Assembly: GCA_003030785.1 (NCBI GenBank)
Contig: PYVH01000013.1
Location: 1-49,107 of the forward strand
DNA from: Marinobacter sp. B9-2
GTDB taxonomy: Bacteria > Pseudomonadota > Gammaproteobacteria > Pseudomonadales > Oleiphilaceae
Length of the DNA stretch: 49,107 bases
Reading direction: 5' to 3'
Below, piece by piece: positions 25,358 through 34,086 of the stretch. Each line of letters opens with the position of its first letter. Within the stretch, counting starts at the first letter, position 1. The position numbers and the translations under genes were made by a program. The notes below the pieces were generated by a model that did not search any database, was not told the origin of the DNA, and saw nothing but the letters and a program-made list of their open reading frames with translations.

Positions 25358-26320
25358 ATGCTGATGGCCATTGGGGCGATCATTGCAGGTCTGATTCTGC
25401 TGGTATGGAGTGCGAACAAATTTGTGGAAGGCTCGGCCACCACAGCCAGTCATTTTGGAATGCCGCCACTGCTGATTGGCATGGTTGTGGTTGGCTTCGG
25501 CACGTCTGCGCCGGAGATGGCGGTCTCCGCTCTGGCAGCCTCACAGGGCAATCCGGGGCTGGCGCTGGGTAACGCCTACGGATCAAACATCACCAACATT
25601 GCCCTGATCCTGGGTATCACAGCGCTGATGGCGCCCATCGCGGTGCATTCGCAGGTCATGCGCAAAGAGCTCCCCATTCTGATTCTGGTAACCGCCTTCG
25701 CCGGCTGGCAGCTTTGGGACGGTGACCTGAGCCGTATGGACGCGGTTGGTCTGATGCTGGTTTTTGTGTTGCTGATCGGCTGGAGTATCTACCAGGGCTT
25801 CCGGCAACCAGACGATGCTCTGGCGAAAGAGATGGCCGAAGAAGTGCATGCCATGCCGTTACGCAAAGCGCTTTTATGGCTCGTGGTCGGACTGCTGCTG
25901 TTGATCGTCAGCTCCCGCATTCTGGTCTGGGGCGCCGTTGATCTCGCTACTATGTTCGGCATCAGCGATCTGGTTATCGGCCTGACGATTGTCGCTATCG
26001 GCACATCGCTTCCGGAACTGGCTTCATCCATCATTGCGGCCCGCAAGGGTGAGCACGACCTGGCTCTCGGCAATATTCTGGGCTCCAACCTGTTCAACAC
26101 CCTGGCCGTTGTGGGCATCGCAGGGCTGATTGCGCCGATGTCGGTGGCGCCGGAAGTGCTCACCCGTGACTTCCCGGTTATGGCTGCCCTCACCCTGGTT
26201 CTGTTTGCAATGTGCTATGGCTTCCGTGGCCCGGGGCGCATCAACCGGCTTGAGGGCAGCGCCCTGCTGCTTGCCTTCGTGGCCTATACGGTGTATCTCT
26301 TGGCTTTTTCAGGAGCGTAA
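25358..26320 (+). CDS. CaCA-family Na+/Ca2+ antiporter (YrbG-like)
   Basis: This is a 320-residue inner-membrane cation exchanger. The duplicated alpha repeats are GFGTSAPEMAVSALAA (46-61) and AIGTSLPELASSIIAA (about 206-221), each followed by a GNAYGSNITN or GNILGSNLFN segment, as in the Ca2+/cation antiporter family. About ten membrane helices are visible. AAGGAG lies 8 bases before the ATG at 25358, so the upstream GTG at 25349 is rejected. The next gene begins 3 bases after the stop. Calcium is inferred from the family; other cations are possible. Confidence 0.92.
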   Translation: MLMAIGAIIAGLILLVWSANKFVEGSATTASHFGMPPLLIGMVVVGFGTSAPEMAVSALAASQGNPGLALGNAYGSNITNIALILGITALMAPIAVHSQVMRKELPILILVTAFAGWQLWDGDLSRMDAVGLMLVFVLLIGWSIYQGFRQPDDALAKEMAEEVHAMPLRKALLWLVVGLLLLIVSSRILVWGAVDLATMFGISDLVIGLTIVAIGTSLPELASSIIAARKGEHDLALGNILGSNLFNTLAVVGIAGLIAPMSVAPEVLTRDFPVMAALTLVLFAMCYGFRGPGRINRLEGSALLLAFVAYTVYLLAFSGA

Positions 26321-26323
26321 TCT

Positions 26324-26944
26324 ATGTCACTGGCAGCCTGGCTCACATTCCTTGTTGCGGCCGTACTGATCAGCGTTTCCCCGGGCGCCGGGGCGATCAA
26401 CACCATGAGTAATGGCATGCGTTACGGTGTTCGCCGTTCGCTGCCGGCCATCATGGGGCTGCAACTTGGTTTTGGCATCCAGATTCTGCTGGTGGGTGCC
26501 GGGCTGGGCGCCATCATTGCCTCCTCGAACATCGCCCTGTCGGTCATCAAGTGGCTGGGCGTTGCCTACCTGATCTGGCTGGGCATTTCCAAATGGCGCG
26601 AGCCGGTAATGGAATCCATGGACGATGACCGTCAGCCCGTTAGCGGCCACAAAAGGTTCTGGAATGCGGTGTTCGTGAACTTGACCAACCCCAAGGCCAC
26701 GGTCTTTCTGGTGGCCCTGTTCCCGCAGTTTCTGGTGGCCGGAGCACCCCATGGCCCGCAGCTGATTACCATGGGTGCCACCCTGATCCTGGTCGACTGC
26801 CTGGTGATGCTGGGCTATGCCCTGCTCGCCAGCCAACTGTTCCGGTTCATGACCACCGTCCGCCGCCAGCGACAGATGAACCGGGTGTTTGGCGGGCTGT
26901 TCGTCACCGCCGCAGTCGCCCTCGCCAGCTTCAAACGCGCCTGA
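26324..26944 (+). CDS. LysE/RhtB-family amino-acid exporter
   Basis: This is a 206-residue membrane protein of the LysE/RhtB family with six predicted helices. The N-terminal VSPGAGAINTMSNGMRYG (18-35) corresponds to the family's conserved SPGP-type segment, with GA in place of GP. NLTNPKATVFLVALFPQF (about 123-140) is another family block. The substrate is probably an amino acid or a related compound such as homoserine lactone; it cannot be told from sequence. It lies 3 bases after the antiporter gene, so the two are co-transcribed. Confidence 0.92.
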   Translation: MSLAAWLTFLVAAVLISVSPGAGAINTMSNGMRYGVRRSLPAIMGLQLGFGIQILLVGAGLGAIIASSNIALSVIKWLGVAYLIWLGISKWREPVMESMDDDRQPVSGHKRFWNAVFVNLTNPKATVFLVALFPQFLVAGAPHGPQLITMGATLILVDCLVMLGYALLASQLFRFMTTVRRQRQMNRVFGGLFVTAAVALASFKRA

Positions 26945-26956
26945 TATCCAGCTGAT

Positions 26957-27397
26957 TCAACGCAGGATGCACTCACGGCTCAGCTTCTGGCTGAGCGTCC
27001 TGCGCTGCTGCCTGAGGGTATTACCCCGGTCGTTACTGTACCCAGCCCGCAACTTGGACTGAATCCGGTCCAGTTTGCTCCTGTAGGTTGCGCAGGTTTT
27101 CTCAAGCTTGGCATCGGCCTTTTCTTTCGCGGTCATGCCGGAACCTCCCGGACGACTCGAGGCAAGCAGGCCTTCAACGTCTTTACGGATTCCGGACACT
27201 CGCTTGCCTTGCCTGAGATTCTCCGACATCGGCACTGTGACAGGCGCCTGTACCTCTAGCAGCTTATGGGGGATTTCTCCCGGCGGGTAATCAGAAAAGT
27301 GTGCCACGCCCCGGCTGTCTATCCAGGTGTAGACCTCGGCATTGGCTACTGAAACGAGAAAAAAAGACAAAACGAGACCAGCCATCATCCTTGGCAT
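26957..27397 (-). CDS. DUF4124 domain-containing secreted protein
   Basis: This is a 146-residue protein with a signal peptide (1-20) and an N-terminal DUF4124 module, recognisable by VYTWIDSRGVAHFSDYPP (22-39). The rest is a basic, helical tail with two cysteines (about 109 and 143). Function is unknown; such proteins are common and periplasmic in gammaproteobacteria. GGGAG precedes the ATG by 10 bases. The gene is convergent with the LysE-family exporter. Confidence 0.85.
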   Translation of the reverse strand: MPRMMAGLVLSFFLVSVANAEVYTWIDSRGVAHFSDYPPGEIPHKLLEVQAPVTVPMSENLRQGKRVSGIRKDVEGLLASSRPGGSGMTAKEKADAKLEKTCATYRSKLDRIQSKLRAGYSNDRGNTLRQQRRTLSQKLSRECILR

Positions 27398-27468
27398 ACG
27401 GTTCCACTCCCTGTGGTTCGGTAATTTGGTGGGGCAGTATAACGAAAAACCGTGGCCTTGGGGTGTAT

Positions 27469-27507
27469 GAAAAAGGGTCAGATGAGAATGTCATCTGACC
27501 CTTTTTC
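27469..27507. repeat. 17-bp-stem palindrome (REP-like), also terminator of the glc operon
   Basis: Two perfect 17-base arms flank the loop GAATG: GAAAAAGGGTCAGATGA and its reverse complement. The A- and T-rich ends make it a bidirectional terminator, 17 bases past the glcF stop. The core GGGTCAGATGA resembles palindromes I associate with REP-type tyrosine transposases in aquatic proteobacteria (from memory, untested). Only one copy is present in this window. Confidence 0.7.
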
Positions 27508-27524
27508 AGACCCGGTTTCAGGCT

Positions 27525-28733
27525 TTACTGATCCAGAAGCTCAACCCAGTGCTGCACCGGCACCGGTGATTTGGTCTCCAGGTGCATCTGGCAACCGATG
27601 TTGGCGGTAACGATGCGGTCCGGATTATCGACGGTCAAAGCCTTCAGCTTGTTGCCAAGCAGCTTCTGGCTCATCTCCGGCTGGGTCACCGAATAGGTGC
27701 CCGCGGACCCACAGCAGAGGTGCTTGTCCTTGGTGGCAGCGAGATTGACACCGGCACGGGTCAGCACCTGCTCAACCACACCATTCTGCTTCATGGCGTG
27801 CTGCAATGTGCAGGGGCAATGAAACGCCACCTTGCCCGGATCCCGGCGCACCTTGAGTTTCTCCAGGTCCTGCTTCAGCAGGAAAGCACCAAGATCGGTG
27901 CACAGCTCGCTCACCTTTTGCGCCCTGGCGGCGTAGACCGGGTCGTCTTTCAGCAGATGGCCATAATCCTGCACCATGGCGCCACAGCCGGAAGCCGTCA
28001 TCACAATCGCTTCCGCACCCGCTTCGATGGCAGGCCACCAGGCATCTATGTTCTGGCGCATTCTTTCCAGGCCTTTCTCATGCTCGGAAAGATGGTAGTT
28101 CACGGCGCCACAGCAGCCGGCCTCAGGCGCTTCCACCATGGTAATACCAAGGCGGTCCAGAACCCGGGCGGCGGCGGCATTGGTGTTCGGAGTGGCCGAG
28201 GGCTGCACGCAGCCTGCCAGTGCCAGCACTATCCGGCTGTGACTGGCCGCCGGCCATGGCCTGGCCTGTTTTCTCGGCGGTACCTTGGTGCGCAGTGCTC
28301 CCGGCAGCACCGGGCGGAAGATCTGCCCCATCCGGAGCAGCACGCCGAACAACTGGCGGTTCGGAATCACCCGGGCCAGGGCCCAGCGCAACCACTTGTC
28401 TTTCGGTTTCCGGGGCAGTTCCTTTTCCATCAGGCCACGGCTGATATCCACCAGGCGGCCATACTGAACCCCGGAAGGGCAGGTAGTCTCACAGCTCCGA
28501 CAGGTCAGGCAGCGATCCAGATGTTCCTGGGTTTTCTCGGTGACTTCCGCCCCTTCCAGGAACATTTTCATCAGGTAGATCCGGCCACGAGGACCGTCAC
28601 GCTCGTCGTTCAGCTCCTGATAAGTCGGGCAGGTAGCGGTGCAAAAGCCACAATGCACACAGGCCCGCAGGATGGACTCGGCTTCCTGGCCTTCCTTGGT
28701 GTTGGCAAATTGTTGAACCAGATTCGTTTGCAT
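27525..28733 (-). CDS. glcF: Glycolate oxidase iron-sulfur subunit
   Basis: This is the electron-transfer subunit of the membrane-associated glycolate dehydrogenase GlcDEF. The protein is 402 residues. Two [4Fe-4S] motifs are complete: Cys25/28/31/35 (CVHCGFCTATCP) and Cys75/78/81/85 (CLTCRSCETTCP). Two CCG domains follow (GCCGAVNYH and LCCGSAGTY). It begins 2 bases after the glcE stop and ends the operon at a strong palindromic terminator. Confidence 0.96.
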   Translation of the reverse strand: MQTNLVQQFANTKEGQEAESILRACVHCGFCTATCPTYQELNDERDGPRGRIYLMKMFLEGAEVTEKTQEHLDRCLTCRSCETTCPSGVQYGRLVDISRGLMEKELPRKPKDKWLRWALARVIPNRQLFGVLLRMGQIFRPVLPGALRTKVPPRKQARPWPAASHSRIVLALAGCVQPSATPNTNAAAARVLDRLGITMVEAPEAGCCGAVNYHLSEHEKGLERMRQNIDAWWPAIEAGAEAIVMTASGCGAMVQDYGHLLKDDPVYAARAQKVSELCTDLGAFLLKQDLEKLKVRRDPGKVAFHCPCTLQHAMKQNGVVEQVLTRAGVNLAATKDKHLCCGSAGTYSVTQPEMSQKLLGNKLKALTVDNPDRIVTANIGCQMHLETKSPVPVQHWVELLDQ

Positions 28734-28735
28734 AA

Positions 28736-29803
28736 TTACAACCAGCTGTATAAGCGTCCGGGATTGAAGATGTTGTCCGGATCAAAGGCAGTCTTGATTC
28801 GGCGCTGAATGCCTTTGAGCGCCTCCGGTTGGTGGTGCATCACCTCACCGTTACGGTCGCCACCCCGGAACAGGCTGACCTGGCCACCGGCCGCTCGGGC
28901 GGGAGGTTCCAGGTCCTTCAGCTCACCGGCGCCACGGAACCAGCGCTGGGAACCGGCCCAGTCGATGAACCAGTTGCCTTCCAGTTCCGGCGTCGCCGCG
29001 GCGGAACCGACCGCGAAGCGCCAAAGCGGCACATCATTACCGGCAAAAAACTCGTGGTGGAAATCCTGCACTTCCTGCCAGAATTTATCGCCCTCCTCCA
29101 TCACTTCACCGGACCACTTTTCAGCGGTGGCCTCGACACCGGATTTCGCACCGGACAGGCGCAGGTATACCTTGCCGTCCACCCAGCAGGCGGCGGTGAT
29201 CGGCTTGGGCTCAGCGGCGCGGCTGTTCATGTAGTGAATCACCTCGTCCATGCCCATTTCCTGAACCAGGGTCAGGGAGGCGGCAGGCTTGGGCATTACT
29301 TTCATGCTGATTTCGGTGATCACGCCCAGGGTGCCAAGGGCACCGGCCTGGAGCCGGGATACGTCATAGCCGGCCACGTTTTTCATCACCTGGCCACCAA
29401 AGCGAAGATGCTCGCCCTTGCCGTTCAGCAGCCGGATGCCAAGTACCTGGTCCCGAACCGAGCCCGCCCAGGGGCGCCCCGGACCTGAGAGATTGCAGGC
29501 CAGGGTGCCACCAATAGTGGAGGCCGCACCCAAATGCGGCGGCTCGAAATGCAGGCACTGGCCTTCTTCGGCCAGCGTGGCCTCGATCTCGCTGAGCGGC
29601 GTGCCGGCGCGGACGGTCAGCACCAGCTCCACCGGGTGGTAATCCACAATACCGGTGTGCTCGCCCACGTTGAGGGTTCCGGCATCGGTGTCGGCTTCCC
29701 GGCCCATGAAAGCTTTGGTGCCACCACCGACAATATTGAGTTTTTGCCCGCTGTCCCGGGCCTGGAGCACCTGCTCCTTCAGTTGTTGGGAAATATCAGC
29801 CAT
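28736..29803 (-). CDS. glcE: Glycolate oxidase FAD-binding subunit
   Basis: This is the smaller flavin-fold subunit of glycolate dehydrogenase, 355 residues. The PCMH-type FAD domain covers about residues 15-180, with NIVGGGTKAF (26-35) and the SGPGRPWAGSVRDQVLG stretch typical of GlcE. The start at 29803 (MADIS) has CGGAAG upstream and overlaps the glcD 3' end by 8 bases. A start 14 codons earlier would lie well inside glcD and has no ribosome site. Confidence 0.94.
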   Translation of the reverse strand: MADISQQLKEQVLQARDSGQKLNIVGGGTKAFMGREADTDAGTLNVGEHTGIVDYHPVELVLTVRAGTPLSEIEATLAEEGQCLHFEPPHLGAASTIGGTLACNLSGPGRPWAGSVRDQVLGIRLLNGKGEHLRFGGQVMKNVAGYDVSRLQAGALGTLGVITEISMKVMPKPAASLTLVQEMGMDEVIHYMNSRAAEPKPITAACWVDGKVYLRLSGAKSGVEATAEKWSGEVMEEGDKFWQEVQDFHHEFFAGNDVPLWRFAVGSAAATPELEGNWFIDWAGSQRWFRGAGELKDLEPPARAAGGQVSLFRGGDRNGEVMHHQPEALKGIQRRIKTAFDPDNIFNPGRLYSWL

Positions 29804-31268
29804 GGGCGGCTTCCGTATGCTCGTGCGTGTGTTGTTTATGCTCAAGGGAGCGGTATTCCTGGCAGAACCGCAGGGCCGGAACGCCCTTGCCCGGGTTCAG
29901 GATACCGGCGGGATCGAATGCGGCCTTTACGTCGTGGAACTGCTGCAGCTCCTCGTCGTTGAACTGCACGGCCATTTGGCGAATCTTCTCGACGCCCACG
30001 CCATGCTCACCGGTAATGCAACCACCTACTTCCACACACATTTCCAGAATGCGTGAGCCAAAGGCCTCGGTGCGCTCGAATTCGCCGGGCACATTGGCAT
30101 CAAACAGAATCAACGGGTGCAGGTTGCCATCGCCGGCATGGAACACATTGGCGACACGCAAGCCAAACTCCTCGGACATCTTCTCCATTTCCGTCAGAAC
30201 GTAGGCGATATGACGGCGGGGAATGGTGCCGTCCATGCAGTAGTAATCCGGGGAAATCCGGCCGACAGCTGGAAAAGCGGATTTACGGCCTTTCCACAAC
30301 AGGGCACGCTCCTCCTCACTCTGGGAGGTGCGAACCGACGTGGCGCCGAGCTTGCGGAACACTTCCTCGGCCTGGGCAATATGCTCGTGGACCTCCTCCT
30401 CGGTGCCGTCCACTTCACACAGCAGCAACGCCTTGGCGTCCCGTGGGTAGCCGGCTTGCGCAAAGTCATCCGCTGCGATGATGGCGTGGCCGTCCATCAT
30501 TTCCAGCCCGCCGGGGATAATGCCGTGGGAGATAATCCCGCCCACGGCGTCACCGCCTTTCTGGACATCATCAAACCCGGCCATGACTACCTGAGCCACT
30601 TCGGGCTTTGGCAACAGCTTCACTTTGACTTCCGTGACCACACCCAGCAGGCCTTCCGAGCCCGTCATCAGCGCCAGCAGGTCCATGCCGCAGCTATCCA
30701 GTCCATCACTGCCCACGATCACCACATCACCCTCGGCGGTAACCATTTCCACGCTCAGGATGTTGTGAACGGTCAGACCGTACTTGAGGCAGTGCACGCC
30801 ACCGGAGTTCTCCGCCACATTACCGCCGATGGTGCAGGCGATCTGGGACGAGGGATCCGGGCCGTAGTAGAGACCATACTGGGCCGCTTCCTCGCTGATG
30901 GCGAGGTTGCGCACCCCCGGCTGCAGCCTTGCCGTTCGTGCCAGCGGGTCAATCTCGACGATGCGGTTGAACTTGGCCAGCGACAGAACCACGCCCTCCT
31001 TGTTGGGCATGGCACCGGCACTGAGCCCGGTTCCGGCACCACGGGCCACTACCGGCACTGCGTTCTCGTTGCAGATGCGCATCACCCGCTGCACCTGTTC
31101 AACGGTCTCCGGCAGCACCACCAGCAACGGCATCTCGCAATACATCGACATGCCGTCGCATTCGTAGGGCTTCATGGTTTCGTCATCGGTGATGACGTAG
31201 TCCGGGTCGATAAAGGCCCGGAACTGCTCCGCCAGCTCGGCTTTGCTGACTTTCGGCTTGGTAGTCAT
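29796..31268 (-). CDS. glcD: Glycolate oxidase catalytic subunit
   Basis: This is the FAD-dependent catalytic subunit that oxidises glycolate to glyoxylate (some members also use D-lactate). The protein is 490 residues. The FAD-binding VVARGAGTGLSAGA (73-86) and ITGEHGVGVEK near residue 430 are intact. It works with GlcE and GlcF at the cytoplasmic membrane. GlcG lies just upstream, and a TRAP carrier precedes both, so substrate uptake and oxidation share one operon. Confidence 0.95.
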   Translation of the reverse strand: MTTKPKVSKAELAEQFRAFIDPDYVITDDETMKPYECDGMSMYCEMPLLVVLPETVEQVQRVMRICNENAVPVVARGAGTGLSAGAMPNKEGVVLSLAKFNRIVEIDPLARTARLQPGVRNLAISEEAAQYGLYYGPDPSSQIACTIGGNVAENSGGVHCLKYGLTVHNILSVEMVTAEGDVVIVGSDGLDSCGMDLLALMTGSEGLLGVVTEVKVKLLPKPEVAQVVMAGFDDVQKGGDAVGGIISHGIIPGGLEMMDGHAIIAADDFAQAGYPRDAKALLLCEVDGTEEEVHEHIAQAEEVFRKLGATSVRTSQSEEERALLWKGRKSAFPAVGRISPDYYCMDGTIPRRHIAYVLTEMEKMSEEFGLRVANVFHAGDGNLHPLILFDANVPGEFERTEAFGSRILEMCVEVGGCITGEHGVGVEKIRQMAVQFNDEELQQFHDVKAAFDPAGILNPGKGVPALRFCQEYRSLEHKQHTHEHTEAAHG

Positions 31269-31307
31269 AGCACTCTCTGGGTGTGAATTACGTCTGTGTG
31301 ACAGTCA

Positions 31308-31733
31308 TCAACCGCGTTTGGTTTCAAAGTGGTCAAGACCGGCCTGGGCGCAGTCCATATCCTGCTGGGGGGTGCCGGAACTGATTCCGATACCACCTAC
31401 CACATCGCCGTCGACAATCACCGGCAAGCCACCACCAACGGAGCTGATGCGTCCGCCCACTTCGGTATGAATGCCGAAAGCCAGACTTCCGGGCACGTTT
31501 ACCTTGTTGTAGTCATGGGTGGCTTTCTTGGCTGCGGCTGCAGTGAAGGCCTTGTCCTGGGCAATAGTCACACTGGTGATCTTGCCGCCGTCCATGCGCT
31601 CGAAGGCCACCAGATTGCCGGATTCGTCCACCACGGCGATGCACATGGGCACGCCAATTTCGCGGGCCTTTTCGGCGGCGCCCTCAATGAGGATGCGCGC
31701 CTCGGCAAGGTCCAGTCGTTTGATCGTCAACAT
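31308..31733 (-). CDS. glcG: GlcG/HbpS-family protein
   Basis: This is a 141-residue protein of the GlcG/HbpS (DUF336) family, found in glycolate and diol operons and in a heme-sensing protein of Streptomyces. It has the family blocks MCIAVVDESGNLVAFERMDG (30-49) and VGGIGISSGTPQQD near residue 112. The biochemical role in glycolate use is not established. AGGAG lies 10 bases before the ATG. It sits between the TRAP large permease and glcD. Confidence 0.92.
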   Translation of the reverse strand: MLTIKRLDLAEARILIEGAAEKAREIGVPMCIAVVDESGNLVAFERMDGGKITSVTIAQDKAFTAAAAKKATHDYNKVNVPGSLAFGIHTEVGGRISSVGGGLPVIVDGDVVGGIGISSGTPQQDMDCAQAGLDHFETKRG

Positions 31734-31753
31734 ATCAATTTACTCCTATTTTT

Positions 31754-33286
31754 TTAGCCATAAACGAGATTGGGCAGCCAGGTTACAACACCTGGTATCA
31801 GTACGCAGATGAACAGCCCGAATGCCTGGATCGCCAGGAACACCAGGGACGACTTGAAGATGGTACCCATGGAGATTTCCGGCGGGCAAACGCCCCGGAT
31901 GTAAAACAGCGCGTAACCGAACGGTGGACTCAGGAACGACATCTGCATGTTTACCAGGTAAAGCACACCGAACCAGAGCACCACGTCATCACCTGCAACC
32001 GGCGGGAAGCCGAACAGGCCGGGAAACTCCAGGGCTTTCACAATGGGTATAAAAATGGGTACCGCCAGCAACAGGATACCAACCCAGTCCAGGAACATAC
32101 CCAGAACCACCAACAGAACCATCAGCAGGAGAAGGATACCGTAAGCCGACATGCCCGTGCCCAGAATGGCGTCCGTTACGAACTGCTGACCGCCCTGAAG
32201 GATGTAGAAACCGACGAATACCGATGCACCAAACATGATCCAGAGGACCATTGCTGACGCTTTGGCCGTGGTCACGGACGCCTCGCGGAGACCGGCTATC
32301 GAAAACTTCTTGTGCATCATCGCAACGATGATGGCACCGAAGGACCCGATGCCCGCCGCCTCAACCGGCGTGGCAATACCACCGAACAGCAGGCCCAGAA
32401 CCAGACCAACCAGGGCAAGGGGAGCGATCAGGTTTCCCAGAAGCTTGAGCTTTTCTTTCAGACTGATCCGGTCCTCCACCGGAATCGGCGGGCCCAGTTT
32501 GGGATTCAGCCAACTGCGAACCAGCACGTACGTCAGGTACAGGCCCGAGAGCATGAGGCCGGGCAAGAGAGACCCCAGATAGAGCTCGCCCACGGACTGC
32601 TGTGCAACCACGGCGTACAGAATGGCCAGAATCGAGGGCGGAATCAGGATACCCAGGGTTCCGCCCGCCATGATGGAGCCAATCGCAATCTTGTGATCAT
32701 AGTGCCGCTTCAACATGGCCGGCAGCGCGATGATGCCCATGGTAACCACCGCGGCACCGATAACACCCACCATCGCCGCCAGGATGGTAGAGGCAACAAT
32801 GGTTGCAGCGGCAAGCCCCCCGCTGATGCCACCCATCCATTTGTAAACCACGCTGAACATTTCTTCGATCAGGCCCGCACGCTCGAGCATCGACGCCATG
32901 AATATGAACAGGGGAATCGCCGCGATGTCCGGGTTGGCCATCAGCGGGAAGATACGGCCGGGCACGATGTTCAGCATCATGGCATCGCCGACCAGGTAGA
33001 CGAACATGACACCCAGGCCACCGGTCACAAAGGCCAGAGGCAGGCCCATCATCAAGGCTACGGCAAGGGAGCCGAACATCAGGTAGGTCAGCGGGCCAAT
33101 CTCGACACCGGACAGGCTACCCGAGAGCTTGAAAAGGAATTTCTCGTCACTCCATGGGTCGTAAAAAAGAATGTTGATCAGTTCAACACAGATGACAAAC
33201 GCCAGACCCACGGTGGCGATAATCATTAACCATGTACCCAGTTTCCCGGCCATGCCGCTGCTGGACGCTGCAGTTGTTGTACTCAT
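31754..33286 (-). CDS. dctM: TRAP transporter large permease (DctM type)
   Basis: This is the large membrane subunit of a TRAP carrier, which uses the sodium gradient for uptake. The protein is 510 residues with about 13 predicted helices, longer than the usual 425-450 through an extra N-terminal segment. The IPLFIFMASMLERAG (about 123-137) and AGGTLGILIPPSI (about 216-228) blocks are typical. AGGAG precedes the ATG, which overlaps the DctQ stop as ATGA. Confidence 0.93.
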   Translation of the reverse strand: MSTTTAASSSGMAGKLGTWLMIIATVGLAFVICVELINILFYDPWSDEKFLFKLSGSLSGVEIGPLTYLMFGSLAVALMMGLPLAFVTGGLGVMFVYLVGDAMMLNIVPGRIFPLMANPDIAAIPLFIFMASMLERAGLIEEMFSVVYKWMGGISGGLAAATIVASTILAAMVGVIGAAVVTMGIIALPAMLKRHYDHKIAIGSIMAGGTLGILIPPSILAILYAVVAQQSVGELYLGSLLPGLMLSGLYLTYVLVRSWLNPKLGPPIPVEDRISLKEKLKLLGNLIAPLALVGLVLGLLFGGIATPVEAAGIGSFGAIIVAMMHKKFSIAGLREASVTTAKASAMVLWIMFGASVFVGFYILQGGQQFVTDAILGTGMSAYGILLLLMVLLVVLGMFLDWVGILLLAVPIFIPIVKALEFPGLFGFPPVAGDDVVLWFGVLYLVNMQMSFLSPPFGYALFYIRGVCPPEISMGTIFKSSLVFLAIQAFGLFICVLIPGVVTWLPNLVYG

Positions 33287-33987
33287 GATGTGCGCTCCTG
33301 GCCGAGACGGATAAACAGTACGATGTCTTTAATCAGCTTCGAGAAGCCGGCGAGCAGCAACAGGATTGCGCCCAGGAACATCACGCCTTTCACGGGGTAA
33401 TACTGGATGCCCCAGGTCTCGACAGTAGTCTCTTGCATCATCAGAGAGTCCTGGAAGAAGGTCCAGGATGTGGTAGCCAGCACAGCTGCAAAGATAAAGA
33501 AGAACATGGAAGTAAAAATATCCATGCCCACGCGCCCGCGAACCGGCAGGAAGTTGTAGACGACATCCACCCGCACGTGGGCACCATGCAACAGCGCGAA
33601 GGCGCCAGCGAGAATGTACTGCATCCCGAAGATCAGGAAGCTGGCTTCATGCACCCAGATCGTGGGCATATTGAAGATGTAGCGCATCACCACTTCGAAG
33701 AAATAGAACAGCACAGCGTTAATGGTCCAGAACGCCACGAAAAGACCTGACTTCTCGCACATCCAGTCAACGATTTTGGTAAACCAGTTGCCCTCATACT
33801 CAAAATGAGCAAGCGGATCATCTTCTTCAGACTGTATTTCCGAAACCGTTTTCTCAGGCTCGGCATCATCCCCGCCATGCTTACTGCTCCACTTGTCCCA
33901 GGCCATCATGAGCAGCGGCATAACAGCAAGCCAGCCCCAATAGAACCAGTGCGGCATGACAAAGCCAAAGGCACTCAGATCAGACAT
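33283..33987 (-). CDS. dctQ: TRAP transporter small permease (DctQ type) with extra N-terminal helix
   Basis: This is the small membrane subunit of the TRAP carrier, 234 residues, longer than the usual 160-200. A hydrophobic segment at about 12-29 precedes an acidic linker (about 38-62) and then the normal four-helix DctQ domain (about 75-228). The topology would thus be five helices. VRVDVVYNFLP near residue 143 is the family marker. It is translationally coupled to DctM. Confidence 0.9.
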   Translation of the reverse strand: MSDLSAFGFVMPHWFYWGWLAVMPLLMMAWDKWSSKHGGDDAEPEKTVSEIQSEEDDPLAHFEYEGNWFTKIVDWMCEKSGLFVAFWTINAVLFYFFEVVMRYIFNMPTIWVHEASFLIFGMQYILAGAFALLHGAHVRVDVVYNFLPVRGRVGMDIFTSMFFFIFAAVLATTSWTFFQDSLMMQETTVETWGIQYYPVKGVMFLGAILLLLAGFSKLIKDIVLFIRLGQERTS

Positions 33988-34011
33988 TTTGTTACCACCC
34001 AGATCAAAGAG

Positions 34012-34058
34012 CGGGGAAGGGAGGGTTAATACTTCGTTGGCTAACCCTGCCTTCCCCG
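34012..34058 (-). promoter_or_regulatory. Intercistronic hairpin between TRAP binding protein and small permease
   Basis: GGGGAAGG/CCTTCCCC (8 bp) and GGGTTA/TAACCC (6 bp) form a stem with a 2x2 internal loop and a 13-base apical loop. No T run follows at once on the minus strand. Such stems often stabilise the upstream binding-protein message relative to the permease message; that use is inferred here. Confidence 0.6.
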
Positions 34059-34086
34059 ATTATCGTTTTTGTTGAAACTTTGAGAT

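Noticed and set aside
27582-28808. Long open frame opposite glcF and similar long frames opposite gpmI, astD and others
   Set aside because: They lie fully antisense to well-supported enzymes, have low-complexity composition and no ribosome sites; high GC in third positions explains them.
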